Shown here piece by piece: positions 7,072 to 15,790 of a stretch of DNA of 33,835 bases. Origin of the DNA: Alphaproteobacteria bacterium (lineage in GTDB: Bacteria; Pseudomonadota; Alphaproteobacteria; JAAEOK01); NCBI GenBank assembly GCA_024244705.1, contig JAAEOK010000023.1, positions 1 to 33,835 on the forward strand. The letters run 5' to 3'. Every line of letters begins with the position of its first letter. Within the stretch, counting starts at the first letter, position 1. Below the pieces are notes generated by a model. The model saw only the letters and a list, made by a program, of their open reading frames with translations, had not been told where the DNA came from and made no database searches. The position numbers were made by a program, and so were the translations under genes.

Positions 7072-7686
7072 ATGCCCTATCGTCCTGAACACAAAGAAGA
7101 AACGCGAGCACGAATCGTCGAATGCGCGCGCCGCCTGTTCAATCGCCGCGGCTTCGCCGAGGTGACGATCGACGAGATCATGGCCAGCGCCGGCCTCACG
7201 CGGGGTGGCTTCTACAACCATTTCAAGACCAAGGACGCGCTCTATGGCGAGGCGGTGGCGAGCTATGCCGGGCGCAACCCGGCCGAGCGCTGGGACGGTG
7301 TCGAGCTCGATTTCAAGGCCCCGGGCAGGTCAGTCGCCCGTCAGATGGTCGAGGCCTATTTGTCGCAGCAGCATTTGGACGACGTCGAACATCATTGCCC
7401 GATGATCGCCCTGCCGTCGGATGTCGCCCGCGGCGGCCCGATCGTCCGCGCCGCCTATCAACAACTTCTCGAGGTCATGGTCGGGGTCTTCGAATCCGGG
7501 CTCGACCCGGACGATGCTCGGCGGCACGAAAAGGCCCTGTCGATGGCGGTGCTGTGCGTCGGCGGCATGGTCGTCGCGCGCACCGTCGACGACCCCCGAT
7601 TGCGCGACGGCCTGCGCGACGCAGCGCGACGCCTGGCGTTGTCGGTCGGACGGTACGGCGACCAGACGAGCCCCGGCCGCGATTGA
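7072..7686 (+). CDS. TetR/AcrR family transcriptional regulator
   Basis: 204 aa from ATG 7072, with AAAGGA at 7057-7062. The N-terminal helix-turn-helix (TRARIVECARRLFNRRGF, then TIDEIMASAGLTRGGFYNHF) is a typical TetR DNA-binding domain; the C-terminal ~145 residues form the ligand/dimer domain (MVEAYLSQQHLDDVEHHCPM resembles the TetR C-terminal region of xenobiotic-responsive members). An alternative start (7045) lacks a ribosome site. The gene is divergent from the GST gene and 69 bp upstream of the DUF899 gene. It likely represses GST and perhaps itself and DUF899 through the palindrome at 7016. Confidence 0.9.
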   Translation: MPYRPEHKEETRARIVECARRLFNRRGFAEVTIDEIMASAGLTRGGFYNHFKTKDALYGEAVASYAGRNPAERWDGVELDFKAPGRSVARQMVEAYLSQQHLDDVEHHCPMIALPSDVARGGPIVRAAYQQLLEVMVGVFESGLDPDDARRHEKALSMAVLCVGGMVVARTVDDPRLRDGLRDAARRLALSVGRYGDQTSPGRD

Positions 7687-7755
7687 TCGGCGGCCTACGG
7701 ACGGCGGCACCCCTTCACCCATGATTCAGCAAATCGCTTCACAGGAGAAACCATC

Positions 7756-8463
7756 ATGCCGGCACCCAAGATCGTATCCCAACAAGACTGGATCGCGGCC
7801 CGCAAGGAACACCTCGCCAAGGAGAAGGAGTTCACGCGTCTCCGCGATCGTCTCAGCGCGGAACGGCGCGACCTGCCATGGGTCAGGATCGAAAAGCAGT
7901 ACCTGTTCGACGGCCCCGACGGCAAACAGGGATTGTCCGATCTGTTCGGCGGCCACAGCCAACTGATCGTCCAGCATTTCATGTTCGGTCCCGACTGGGA
8001 GGAGGGCTGCCCGGCCTGCTCGTTCTGGGCCGACGGTTTCAACGGGTTCGTCGCCCACTTCGCCCACCGCGACGTCACCATGGTCGCGGTCTCCAACGCG
8101 GCGCTCGAAAGGCTCGACGCCTATAAGCAACGGATGGGTTGGACCTTCGCGTGGCTGTCGTCGCTGGGCAGCGATTTCAATCGTGATTTCAATGTCACGT
8201 TCACGCCGGAGGAGATCGAGTCGGAGAACGCCTTCTACAACTACGAGACCGGCGGCTTCCCGAGCACCGAGGCGCCGGGCGTCAGCGTATTTTTCAAAGA
8301 CGACCAGGGTGACATCTTCCACACCTATTCGTGCTACGCCCGCGGCTTGGACATGCTCAACGCGGCCTACCATTATCTCGACCTGGCGCCGAAGGGCCGC
8401 GACGAGGGTGATTTGTCCTTTCCCATGGCCTGGGTGCGCCGCCACGATCAATACGAGGACTGA
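7756..8463 (+). CDS. DUF899 family thioredoxin-like protein
   Basis: 235 aa; ATG 7756 follows AGGAG at 7743-7747. Family hallmarks are WIAARKEHLAKEKEFTRLRD at the N-terminus, LPWVRIEKQYLFDGPDGKQG, the CPAC motif (EEGCPACSFWADGF), and a C-terminal SVFFKDDQGDIFHTYSCYARG block ending DEGDLSFPMAWVRRHDQY. DUF899 proteins have a peroxiredoxin/thioredoxin-like fold and occur with stress and xenobiotic genes; a redox role is inferred. The GST-TetR neighbourhood supports a detoxification group. Length is normal. A small GC-rich hairpin lies just after the stop. Confidence 0.85.
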   Translation: MPAPKIVSQQDWIAARKEHLAKEKEFTRLRDRLSAERRDLPWVRIEKQYLFDGPDGKQGLSDLFGGHSQLIVQHFMFGPDWEEGCPACSFWADGFNGFVAHFAHRDVTMVAVSNAALERLDAYKQRMGWTFAWLSSLGSDFNRDFNVTFTPEEIESENAFYNYETGGFPSTEAPGVSVFFKDDQGDIFHTYSCYARGLDMLNAAYHYLDLAPKGRDEGDLSFPMAWVRRHDQYED

Positions 8464-8567
8464 CGCCCGCCGCGGGCGGTGCGCGACACCTTGATCGTTG
8501 TGTTTGTCGCGGGCCGGCGGATTTGCTAGGAAACCGGCGCGGGCGCATCCGCGCGCCGGTCTCGGCA

Positions 8568-9509
8568 ATGGGGGACGGAAAGATTAATCACGATAAGCTT
8601 TGCAGTGTCGCCGACGCCATTTCCCAATTCGTCGGCGACGGCGCCAGCATCGTCCTCGGCGCGGCGCTGGAAAACGCCATCCCCTTCGCCGCCACCCACG
8701 AATTGATCCGCCAGGGCCGGCGCGATCTCAACCTGATCGCACCGATCTCGGACATTTCCACCGACATGCTGATCGGCGCCGGCTGCGTCGCCGAAGTCAC
8801 CGGGGCGTGGGTCGGCAACGTATCCGGCGGTATGGGCCACAACTACCGCCGCGCCGCCGAGGGCGGCCAGCCCCACCCGATCAAGATCCACGACTACTCG
8901 AATTTCACCATCGGCATGGCGTTCTTCGCCGGCGCCTACGGACTACCCTACATCCCGGTCAAATCGATCCTCGGTTCCGACATCATCAAGTCGAATCCGC
9001 GCATTCGGCTGGCGGAAAACCCGTTCACGGAAGAACCGGACCCGGTCGCCCTGATCCCGGCGCTGAAGCCCGATATCGCCTTCCTCGTCGTGCAGCGCGC
9101 CGACCGTTTTGGCAATTCCCACATCTGGGGTTCGACCGGCCTGACCCAGGAAGCGTCGATCGCGGCCGAAAAGATCATCGTGCTTGCCGACGAGATCGTC
9201 GAACCGGAGGTCATCGCCTCGGATCCCAGCCGGGTGCTCATACCCGGCTTCGGCGTCAACGCCGTGTGCCATGTTCCGGCCGCCTGCCATCCGGCGCCGC
9301 TGATCGGGCGCTGGAAACGGGACAACGCCTTCTTTCACGACTATCACAAGGAAACCCGCGATCCCGAGAGCTTCGATCGCTGGTGCGACGAATGGGTGCG
9401 CGACCTGCCCGACCACGAAGCCTACCGCACCAAGCTGGGCGGTCAGCTCGAGGAACTGCGCATTCTCGGTGACGCGCCCTCGGCGCCCGCCAACTATGCG
9501 ACGGAGTGA
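8568..9509 (+). CDS. CoA-transferase family, subunit A (glutaconate-CoA-transferase/IpdA-like)
   Basis: 313 aa from ATG 8568. Family I CoA-transferase alpha-type features are FVGDGASIVLGAALENAIPF at the N-terminus, LIAPISDISTDMLIGAG, and the middle block DIIKSNPRIRLAENPFT. The mature enzyme needs the downstream beta-type subunit. Such pairs move CoA between acyl groups or, in the IpdAB branch, hydrolytically open a ring in steroid breakdown; the substrate cannot be assigned here. ATG 8568 is preferred over TTG 8523 because it fits the family N-terminus, although its ribosome site is weak. The stop overlaps the next gene's likely start. Confidence 0.85.
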   Translation: MGDGKINHDKLCSVADAISQFVGDGASIVLGAALENAIPFAATHELIRQGRRDLNLIAPISDISTDMLIGAGCVAEVTGAWVGNVSGGMGHNYRRAAEGGQPHPIKIHDYSNFTIGMAFFAGAYGLPYIPVKSILGSDIIKSNPRIRLAENPFTEEPDPVALIPALKPDIAFLVVQRADRFGNSHIWGSTGLTQEASIAAEKIIVLADEIVEPEVIASDPSRVLIPGFGVNAVCHVPAACHPAPLIGRWKRDNAFFHDYHKETRDPESFDRWCDEWVRDLPDHEAYRTKLGGQLEELRILGDAPSAPANYATE

Positions 9510-10278
9510 CACGGCGTTGTCGGACTATTCGACCCAGGAACTGATGATCATCGCCGCGGCGCGCGAGATCAAGGACGAGGAGCGCATTTTCGTCGGCATG
9601 CGGCTGCCGATCACTGCCTATGGCGTCGCCCGCTTGACCCATGCGCCGAACGCGGTCGGCCTGTTCGAGAGCGGGGTCGCCCGCTACGACCCCGCCGACG
9701 GCATGCTCTACACCATGTGCGACGGCCCCAACCAGCTCGGCGCGGCGTGGACCACCGGACTGATCCAAATCATGGGGCTGCTCAGCGGCGGCCGTATCCA
9801 CGCCGGCTTCATCGGCGGCGCCGAGATCGACCGCTTCGGCAACATCAACACCTCCTATATCGGCGACATCGACGCACCCAAGGTAAAGCTGCCGGGCTCC
9901 GGCGGCGCCCCCGACATCGCCGCCATGGCCGAACGGCTGATCGTCGTCATCAACCACCAGAAGCACCGCCTGGTCGAGCGTGTCGGCTACATTACGTCGC
10001 CGGGCTTCCTCGACGGCGGCGACGCGCGGGCCCGGGCCGGGCTACCCGGCGGCGGGCCGGCAGTGGTGATCACCGACCGCGCCGTCCTGCGCCCTCACGG
10101 AGCGAAGAACGAGCTTCACCTGGCCTCGGTTCATCCCGGCCATACGGCCGAGGAAGTGCGCGAGAACACCGGCTGGGCGCTCAAATCGGTGCCCGAGTTG
10201 TGCGAAACCATGCCGCCGACCAAGGTCGAACTCGACGCGCTCCATCACATCGACAAGGAAGGTTTCTGGCGGAGTTAA
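9496..10278 (+). CDS. CoA-transferase family, subunit B (glutaconate-CoA-transferase/IpdB-like)
   Basis: 260 aa if started at ATG 9496, overlapping subunit A by 14 bp; a TTG at 9517 with GGAG upstream is an alternative. It contains VGLFESGVARYDPADG, CDGPNQLGAAW and GGAEIDRFGNINTSYIGD, the hallmark RFGN-type strand of this family, and ends with GHTAEEVRENTGWAL. E58 in the FESG segment may be the Glu that forms the CoA thioester in glutaconate CoA-transferase, but this assignment is tentative. It is the obligate partner of the upstream subunit. The TAA overlaps the convergent acyltransferase stop in the tetranucleotide TTAA. Confidence 0.83.
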   Translation: MRRSDTALSDYSTQELMIIAAAREIKDEERIFVGMRLPITAYGVARLTHAPNAVGLFESGVARYDPADGMLYTMCDGPNQLGAAWTTGLIQIMGLLSGGRIHAGFIGGAEIDRFGNINTSYIGDIDAPKVKLPGSGGAPDIAAMAERLIVVINHQKHRLVERVGYITSPGFLDGGDARARAGLPGGGPAVVITDRAVLRPHGAKNELHLASVHPGHTAEEVRENTGWALKSVPELCETMPPTKVELDALHHIDKEGFWRS

Positions 10279-11270
10279 GGCTCCGTTGCGGTGCGGTCCG
10301 AGTGCCGTTCGCCGACGTAAGGCCAACCGAGCCATTGGTCCGGCCTCGCCAATACGGCCGTTTCCAACCACGCCACGAATGCGCCTAGCAGGTCTTCGGG
10401 AGATGGGCCCGGTTCGGAACCGGCAGGAGGGTTTAACGGCGATCCGATGACGACGTGATCTCGACCGCGTTCCGGGTCGAGGTAGTTGCAGACCGGCAGC
10501 ACCGGCACACCGGTCGAAGCGGCGAGTTTCGCCGCTCCCGGCACGATCGAAAGCGCGCCATCGAGAAACGGAACCGAAACGGTATTCCGACCGCCCCACG
10601 GGCTCGCGATCAAGACGACGATGCGCGCGGCATCGAGCGCCGCCTTGATCGCGCGAATGCCGGCCGCCGGCTTGTCGTCGAGAACGATGTAGTCGCAGTA
10701 TCTTTCGACCGCCCGTCGGTGGATCGGATTGAGGACTCGCACGCCGAAGGCCGATGATGAAAACCCGTGTGTTTCGACGCGAACTACGCACGGCCGGCAC
10801 CCCGCCGCCGAAATGCCTGACGCAATGACGATTTCGTGCTGCGCGAAATAGCCATCCCACAAGATGACACCGCGATCCCGATCGATCGCCGATTGCAAAT
10901 TGTCGAGGCCCTCGAATCCGACAGCGGGGCGATCGGCGCCGGGCCGGTTCGCGCGCAGGACCAACATCGCATCGCGGAGGAGCAAACGCCGCTGCGTCGC
11001 CACGATCAATGCGCGGCGCGCCGGCTCGATCCGGTCGCCGGCGACCGCCGCCATGCGCTCCTTCAAGAATTGGCGATCGCTTCGATAGAACTGCGCCAAC
11101 AGGCGAACGAGGCGCCCCGCGAGGGCGTCGAACTGTCTGGGCGGCACCAGCCAGGCGAGCGGCCAGAGCACCAACAACAAGGCCGTGAGTTTGAGGTCGT
11201 AGACGATCACCGCGGCGAATCCTTTGGCCATCGCGGCGCGCGCTTCCGCCATGGAGCGGCCGGTCCTCAT
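10275..11270 (-). CDS. lysophospholipid/LpxL-like acyltransferase
   Basis: 331 aa. ATG 11270 overlaps the upstream glycosyltransferase stop as ATGA, which fixes the start and implies translational coupling. An N-terminal membrane segment (LTALLLVLWPLAWLV) precedes a lipid A-type acyltransferase domain: DRGVILWDGYFAQHE, VVRVETHG, VSVPFLDGALSIVPGAAKLA, TGVPVLPV and the terminal RPDQWLGW. In LpxL/HtrB the catalytic motif is H-x4-E; the aligned position here is Y141, with E146 kept and a His at 145. Either the catalysis is unusual or the alignment is locally shifted. Likely role: acylation of a membrane-bound glycolipid made with the linked glycosyltransferase. Confidence 0.75.
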   Translation of the reverse strand: MRTGRSMAEARAAMAKGFAAVIVYDLKLTALLLVLWPLAWLVPPRQFDALAGRLVRLLAQFYRSDRQFLKERMAAVAGDRIEPARRALIVATQRRLLLRDAMLVLRANRPGADRPAVGFEGLDNLQSAIDRDRGVILWDGYFAQHEIVIASGISAAGCRPCVVRVETHGFSSSAFGVRVLNPIHRRAVERYCDYIVLDDKPAAGIRAIKAALDAARIVVLIASPWGGRNTVSVPFLDGALSIVPGAAKLAASTGVPVLPVCNYLDPERGRDHVVIGSPLNPPAGSEPGPSPEDLLGAFVAWLETAVLARPDQWLGWPYVGERHSDRTATEP

Positions 11271-12310
11271 CCGGGCTCGCTGTCCAAGTATCCGACATAG
11301 CACCAAGCCGCCCGCGGCATAAATTTCGTCGCTGCCATCACGAAACCCAACAGCGCGGCCGGCTCCAGCGGCCACGCCCGAAGGCCGGCGCCGAAATATT
11401 GTCGTGCCGCCGCGAACCTGCGGACACGGAGATATTCGTGCGCCTTTATGAAATAGGCATGGGCAGCGCTGCGGCGGCGTAGCAAGCGGCGGCGCAATGG
11501 GTGAAATCGCGAAGTGATTTCGGGCATTCCATGGATGGCATCGATGACCTGCCGGAATTGCTCGATGTTCGGTCTTTCGACAGGTTCGCTGGTCCACGAT
11601 CGCGCCGGGCTGTCGGCGCGAAGCCGGTATTGGGTGACCGCGCCAGCGCCGATATAGGCAAACGGAACCTCGGCGGCCAGGCGGCACCACATATACCAAT
11701 CGCTGGAGCTGCCGAGGCCGACCGGATAACCGCCGACGTCGCGCAGGGCGCTCAACCGAATCGCCGCCTGCGACGCGGCGGCGAAGGGACAACCGGCGAC
11801 GACGCGGCTGAAGACCCGACCGTCGAAGGGCCGGCGCAGGCCGAGGCGCGGCGGCGTGCCGAGACTGCGGCCGTCCTCGGCAATAAACACCCGGTCGCCA
11901 TAGGCGACGCCGATCGCCGGGTCGCGCTCGAAGGCAGCGGCGAATCGCTCGAGCGCCGAGGGCAACAAGCGGTCGTCGGCATCGAGGTATACGAGATAGG
12001 TGCCCTGGGCGGCCTCGGTCCCGGTCCGCCGTGCCGCGTCGAGGCCGCCATGGGGCACCGACATGACCCGCAGGCGGCGGTCATCGAACGCTTCGAGGCT
12101 GGCGTCGAGGCCGTCGGTGGAGCCATCGTCGACGACGACGATTTCCCAATCGCCATGGGTTTGCGCAACGACGCTGCCGATCGCATCCGCAACGAGATGG
12201 GCCAAATTGTAAATCGGCATGACGATCGAGAATTGAGGCAACGGGCGCGGTTCCACCCTTTTGACGCCTGACCGGAAAAGGGTAGCATTCGGGCGGCATG
12301 AAGCGTTCAT
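11267..12310 (-). CDS. family 2 glycosyltransferase
   Basis: 347 aa, GT-A fold. The N-terminal domain has FSIVMPIYNLAHLVADAI, the nucleotide-binding VVVDDGSTD and the metal-binding YLDADDRLLP (D-x-D type), then GSSSDWYMWCRLA (ED/SDW acceptor region). The C-terminal ~90 residues are basic and helical (RRRLLRRRSAAHAYFIKA). It transfers a sugar from an NDP-sugar, probably at the cytoplasmic membrane, to a lipid or glycan acceptor. Overlap with the acyltransferase and divergence from a sugar-aminotransferase-type gene suggest one surface-glycolipid pathway. Sugar and acceptor are unknown. Confidence 0.88.
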   Translation of the reverse strand: MNASCRPNATLFRSGVKRVEPRPLPQFSIVMPIYNLAHLVADAIGSVVAQTHGDWEIVVVDDGSTDGLDASLEAFDDRRLRVMSVPHGGLDAARRTGTEAAQGTYLVYLDADDRLLPSALERFAAAFERDPAIGVAYGDRVFIAEDGRSLGTPPRLGLRRPFDGRVFSRVVAGCPFAAASQAAIRLSALRDVGGYPVGLGSSSDWYMWCRLAAEVPFAYIGAGAVTQYRLRADSPARSWTSEPVERPNIEQFRQVIDAIHGMPEITSRFHPLRRRLLRRRSAAHAYFIKAHEYLRVRRFAAARQYFGAGLRAWPLEPAALLGFVMAATKFMPRAAWCYVGYLDSEPG

Positions 12311-12404
12311 GTTATTTCGGTTGCCTTGGACCCGGCAATTCGGTGACAGTCGCGCGCTGAACGGGCCGACCGGCCCGAAAGACGGTTACAGATATTGCAG
12401 GTCC

Positions 12405-13601
12405 ATGCCTCCTGACAGCCCGATCGGGGCGCCGTGCCTCGTACCCTTCGCCCAGCCCGATTTGACCGCGGCCGAGATTGCCGCCGTCGAACGGGTCATG
12501 CGGTCGGGCTGGCTGATCGAAGGGGCGGTAACGCAGACGCTCGAGAAGACCGTTGGCGAAGCCGTCGGCAATCCGCGTATCGTCGCCACCAACAGCGCGA
12601 CCAGCGCATTCTTGAGCCTATTCATGGCGCTCGGAATCGGCCGTGGGGATGAGGTCATATTTCCGACTTGGACCTTCACCTCACCGCCACTGATGGCACA
12701 TTTGGTCGGCGCAACGCCTGTCTTTGTCGATATCGCGGAGAGCGATCTCAACATCGATGCGGCCGCCGTCGCCGCCGCGATCACGCCGCGCACCAGGGCC
12801 ATCGTGCCGACACATTTCGCCGGCAAGCCGGCCGATCTCGCCGCGCTTGCAAATGTCGCGCATGGAGCCGGCGTTGCGCTCATCGAAGACGCCGCCCACG
12901 CCTATGGCGCCTGCTATGGCGGCCGACCGCTCGGGACTTGCGAACATTCGCAAACCACAGTGTTCAGCACCTATGCCACGAAATGCGTGACCACCGCCGA
13001 AGGCGGTTTGACCGCGGTCGCCAGCGACGGTCTACGGAACCAAATGCGGCGGGCGGGACGGTGCGGCATCGATCGCGGCACCTTTGCGCGCGAGGGAGAC
13101 GACGACCCTTTTCCCGATTACGACGTCGTGACCGCCGGCATCAAGGCCAGTCTGCCCGATGTGCTCGCCGCCATCGGCCTGGCCCAGATCGAGCGCGCCG
13201 ACGCCATGCGGCAGCGACGCACGGCGATCGCGGCCCGTTACCAAGAGCGGCTGCGCGGATTGGAGGAAGCCGGGCGGCTGCGCCTTCCGGCCGGGACCGC
13301 GGACGCCGGATCGGTTCCGAGCTGGCACCTTTACGTCGTGCGACTCGAATCGGATCGGCCCGATGCCGCGGCCGCCATTGTCCGGCGCATGCGGCGATCC
13401 GGCGTGCAGTGCTCGGTGCACTTCAAGCCCTTGCATCGCCATCCATTTTGGCGCGACGGCAATGCCGTGGTCATGCCGGTGCCGACCGCCGACCGTCTCT
13501 GCGGCCGGACGGTCAGCCTGCCGGTCTGGTCGGCCATGTCGGATGCGCAAATCGATATCGTCGTCGAAGCGGTAACCACGGCCAGTGCCGATTTGTCGTA
13601 A
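12405..13601 (+). CDS. DegT/DnrJ/EryC1/StrS family PLP aminotransferase
   Basis: 398 aa from ATG 12405 (MPPDSPIGAPCLVPFAQPDL). Fold-type I PLP enzyme of the sugar-aminotransferase group: the PLP-phosphate loop TNSATSAFLSLFMALGIG, DEVIFPTWTFTSPPLMAHLVG, the PLP-contacting ALIEDAAHAYGACYGG and the Schiff-base lysine K193 in STYATKCVTTAEGG. The C-terminus has VQCSVHFKPLHRHPFW, the usual substrate-closing segment. Such enzymes aminate 4- or 3-keto nucleotide sugars with Glu as donor. It is divergent from the GT2 gene across ~95 bp and is probably part of the same glycan pathway. The ribosome site is weak, so the start is uncertain by a few codons. Confidence 0.88.
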   Translation: MPPDSPIGAPCLVPFAQPDLTAAEIAAVERVMRSGWLIEGAVTQTLEKTVGEAVGNPRIVATNSATSAFLSLFMALGIGRGDEVIFPTWTFTSPPLMAHLVGATPVFVDIAESDLNIDAAAVAAAITPRTRAIVPTHFAGKPADLAALANVAHGAGVALIEDAAHAYGACYGGRPLGTCEHSQTTVFSTYATKCVTTAEGGLTAVASDGLRNQMRRAGRCGIDRGTFAREGDDDPFPDYDVVTAGIKASLPDVLAAIGLAQIERADAMRQRRTAIAARYQERLRGLEEAGRLRLPAGTADAGSVPSWHLYVVRLESDRPDAAAAIVRRMRRSGVQCSVHFKPLHRHPFWRDGNAVVMPVPTADRLCGRTVSLPVWSAMSDAQIDIVVEAVTTASADLS

Positions 13602-13755
13602 GCGCGGCGCCCCTCGTGCCTGACCGCCACGGCTGGTTCGCCGTAATCCGAAAAATGTCACAGCGGCGCCGGCTTGCCATCGCGCATTGGTCTGGCAGGA
13701 TCGTATCGGCTAACCTTGGCTTCGAACCAAATCTAATGGAGGAGGACGCGACCTC

Positions 13756-14709
13756 ATGGAACACCTATCGAGAGCAATCATCGCCGCGATATCCGCCCTG
13801 GCCCTGAGCGCCGGCGCCGCCTTGGCGCAGGACTGCCAACCCTCGAAATGGGGCGCCGACGACGAGATCGGTGCCGCCAACTATGTCACGCCGGAACGTG
13901 TTCTGGCGGCGACCAAGCTGGTCAAGAAAGGCGAGAGCCATCCCCTCGGCATCGTCATCGGCCCCGACACGCCGGCATTTCCGCCGCGTAGCCTGGCGCT
14001 GCAGGTGGTCCAGCCCGGTCAGCATGGCGGCCAACGTCTCGGCTGGGGTTACGACGCGACCTATAACGACGACATCGCCCAATTGTGGTTCGGCATCGGT
14101 CCGCAAATCGACGGCCTCGGCCACCTCGCCGAGGACGGCATGTATTACAACTGCCACGACGAGAAGGACTTCGCCGCCGTCACCGGCCTGACCGCGCTGA
14201 GCGTCGACAAGATCCCGCCGATGGTGGCGCGCGGCGTCCTGATCGACATGGCCAAGCATTTCGGCAAGGACCATCTCGGCGCCGGCGAGGATTTCGGTGC
14301 CGACGACATCAAGGCGGCGGCCGAGGCCCAGGGCGTCGAGATTCGCGAAGGCGACGTCGTGCTGTTGCACACCGGGTGGACCGACGCCATGCTGGAATCG
14401 GACCCCACGGCGTGGGTCAGCGGCGAGCCCGGCATCAATGTGGGCGCCGCCGAATACCTGGCATCGCTGAACGTGATGGCGGTCGGGGCCGACACCTGGG
14501 GGGTCGAGGTGTTCCCGCTGCCCGAAGGCCAGAGCAAGGTCTTCTACGGTCACGTCGTCCTGCTGCGGGACAACGGCATCTACATCCTCGAGACCATGAA
14601 CACCGGCCGTCTGGCCGCGGAAGGAGTGAAGGAGTTCATGTTCGTTCTCGGCCAGGCCCGCATCAAGGGTACCGTGCAGATGATCATCAACCCGGTCGCC
14701 CTGTGGTAG
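13756..14709 (+). CDS. exported cyclase-family protein (PF04199 type, kynurenine-formamidase-like)
   Basis: 317 aa. ATG 13756 follows GGAGGAGG. Residues 1-25 form a Sec signal peptide (RAIIAAISALALSAGAALA, cleavage before QDC). The mature protein starts CQPSKWGADDEIGAANYVTP, typical of the cyclase family (metal-dependent hydrolases related to kynurenine formamidase). The metal motif HxGTHxDxPxH appears as GPQIDGLGHLAEDG: Asp and the last His are kept and the first His is Gln, as in a subset of bacterial members. A later VLLHTGW block is also present. It acts in the periplasm; the substrate is unknown, perhaps a cyclic amide or ester. A strong hairpin follows. Confidence 0.82.
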   Translation: MEHLSRAIIAAISALALSAGAALAQDCQPSKWGADDEIGAANYVTPERVLAATKLVKKGESHPLGIVIGPDTPAFPPRSLALQVVQPGQHGGQRLGWGYDATYNDDIAQLWFGIGPQIDGLGHLAEDGMYYNCHDEKDFAAVTGLTALSVDKIPPMVARGVLIDMAKHFGKDHLGAGEDFGADDIKAAAEAQGVEIREGDVVLLHTGWTDAMLESDPTAWVSGEPGINVGAAEYLASLNVMAVGADTWGVEVFPLPEGQSKVFYGHVVLLRDNGIYILETMNTGRLAAEGVKEFMFVLGQARIKGTVQMIINPVALW

Positions 14710-14720
14710 CAGCGATCGCT

Positions 14721-14750
14721 GCCGGGGCGGGTTCGAGGACCCGCCCCGGC
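14721..14750. terminator. strong hairpin after the cyclase-family gene
   Basis: GCCGGGGCGGGT (14721-14732) and ACCCGCCCCGGC (14739-14750) form a perfect 12-bp stem with a TCGAGG loop, 12 bases after the stop at 14709. The downstream bases are CCCTTTGC, so the U-tract is short. It lies between convergent genes (13756+ and 14782-) and could serve both. Confidence 0.7.
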
Positions 14751-14781
14751 CCCTTTGCACAGGCCGGCAACGACCCGGCAA

Positions 14782-15522
14782 TCACCTCCGGCGCACAATG
14801 ACCCTGAGGGCCGTGCCGGCGAAGCGCACATCGCCGGGAAAGCGTAATCGGAGACCGGCGTCGATATCGTTCGGAAGCCTGTCGCGCGTGAAATCGCCCC
14901 CGGTGGTGCCCTCCAGCCAGTCGAAGAACGACGCCAGATCGGCGAATGCGAAGGCGAGATAGGGCCATTCGATGGCGCCGACCGCCAGATCGTGGCGCTC
15001 GAACATGGCCCGCCATTCCGCTTCGCCGGGATACGAAACCTTTTTCAGGTGGGTCCGGCCCGGCGAGCCGATCGCCCGAACCACTTCTTCGAGGAAAGGC
15101 ACCGGCACGCCCACCGATTCGGCGGCGCAGCGGCCGCCGCGCCGGAGGCAGCGCCGCCATTCGGCGATCATGGCGACCTTGTCGGGCACCCAGTGAAAGG
15201 CATAGTTCGAAAAAATGAGGTCAATGGTCCCATCGCCGATCTCGCTGAGATCCTCGGCCCAAGCCTCGACAAACGTGATATTGGCAAGATCCGGCGACTT
15301 GTTCGATCGCGCCTCGGCCAATCTCCCGCGATCAGGGTCGACCGCGATAACGCGCCCGCCGGGGCCAACCCGGCGCGCCAGTTCATAGGACAACTGCCCG
15401 GTCCCGCAACCAAGATCGAGCACGGTTTCGCCACTCACCGGAGCGGCGATACCGAGCAGCGCAACACCCCTTTGGAACTGCCAATCGCTGACCTCGTCGT
15501 ATTTCTTGGCGAAATTGGTCAT
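14782..15522 (-). CDS. class I SAM-dependent methyltransferase
   Basis: 246 aa from ATG 15522 (MTNFAKKYDEVSDWQFQRG). Rossmann-fold methyltransferase: motif I VLDLGCGTGQLS, the acidic strand end VIAVDPDRGRL, motif II/IV DGTIDLIFSNYAFHWVPD and motif post-II WRRCLRRGGRCAAES. It resembles trans-aconitate/ubiquinone-type methyltransferases (NYAFHW), which act on small molecules in the cytoplasm. A TTG at 15561 could extend it by 13 residues but has no ribosome site. It is divergent from the kelch operon. The substrate is unknown and no neighbour suggests one. Confidence 0.85.
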   Translation of the reverse strand: MTNFAKKYDEVSDWQFQRGVALLGIAAPVSGETVLDLGCGTGQLSYELARRVGPGGRVIAVDPDRGRLAEARSNKSPDLANITFVEAWAEDLSEIGDGTIDLIFSNYAFHWVPDKVAMIAEWRRCLRRGGRCAAESVGVPVPFLEEVVRAIGSPGRTHLKKVSYPGEAEWRAMFERHDLAVGAIEWPYLAFAFADLASFFDWLEGTTGGDFTRDRLPNDIDAGLRLRFPGDVRFAGTALRVIVRRR

Positions 15523-15790
15523 GCCGGTAATCTCGGCCCGGGCGATGGCGCCAAGCGCCAAAATCCGGCCGCCGCCAGCGCTCTTATTGCGACCACGACA
15601 ATGGTGCGAGTGGGTGTTGCGCGTATTGCTGGAATCCTCCCGCCCGATGCCGAAGCTTGCTTATCTCCGTCAAAGAGGCACCGCCCGCGGCGAAGCCGCC
15701 GCGCAGTCTAGATGATGGCGGCGGAATTTGTCACGCAGCGGCCTTGTGCTGCGGGACCGGTTTCATAAGCGCGCAACTTTCGGTGAACGC

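Noticed and set aside
8464-8490. terminator after the DUF899 gene
   Set aside because: The hairpin GCCCG-CCG-CGGGC is short and has no T-run, so it is not listed as a terminator.
11271-11792. upstream extension of the acyltransferase frame
   Set aside because: It is inside the glycosyltransferase gene; the ATGA overlap at 11267-11270 gives the natural start.
12681-12953. minus-strand frame opposite the aminotransferase
   Set aside because: No motifs; it is antisense to the conserved PLP-binding part of a DegT-type enzyme.
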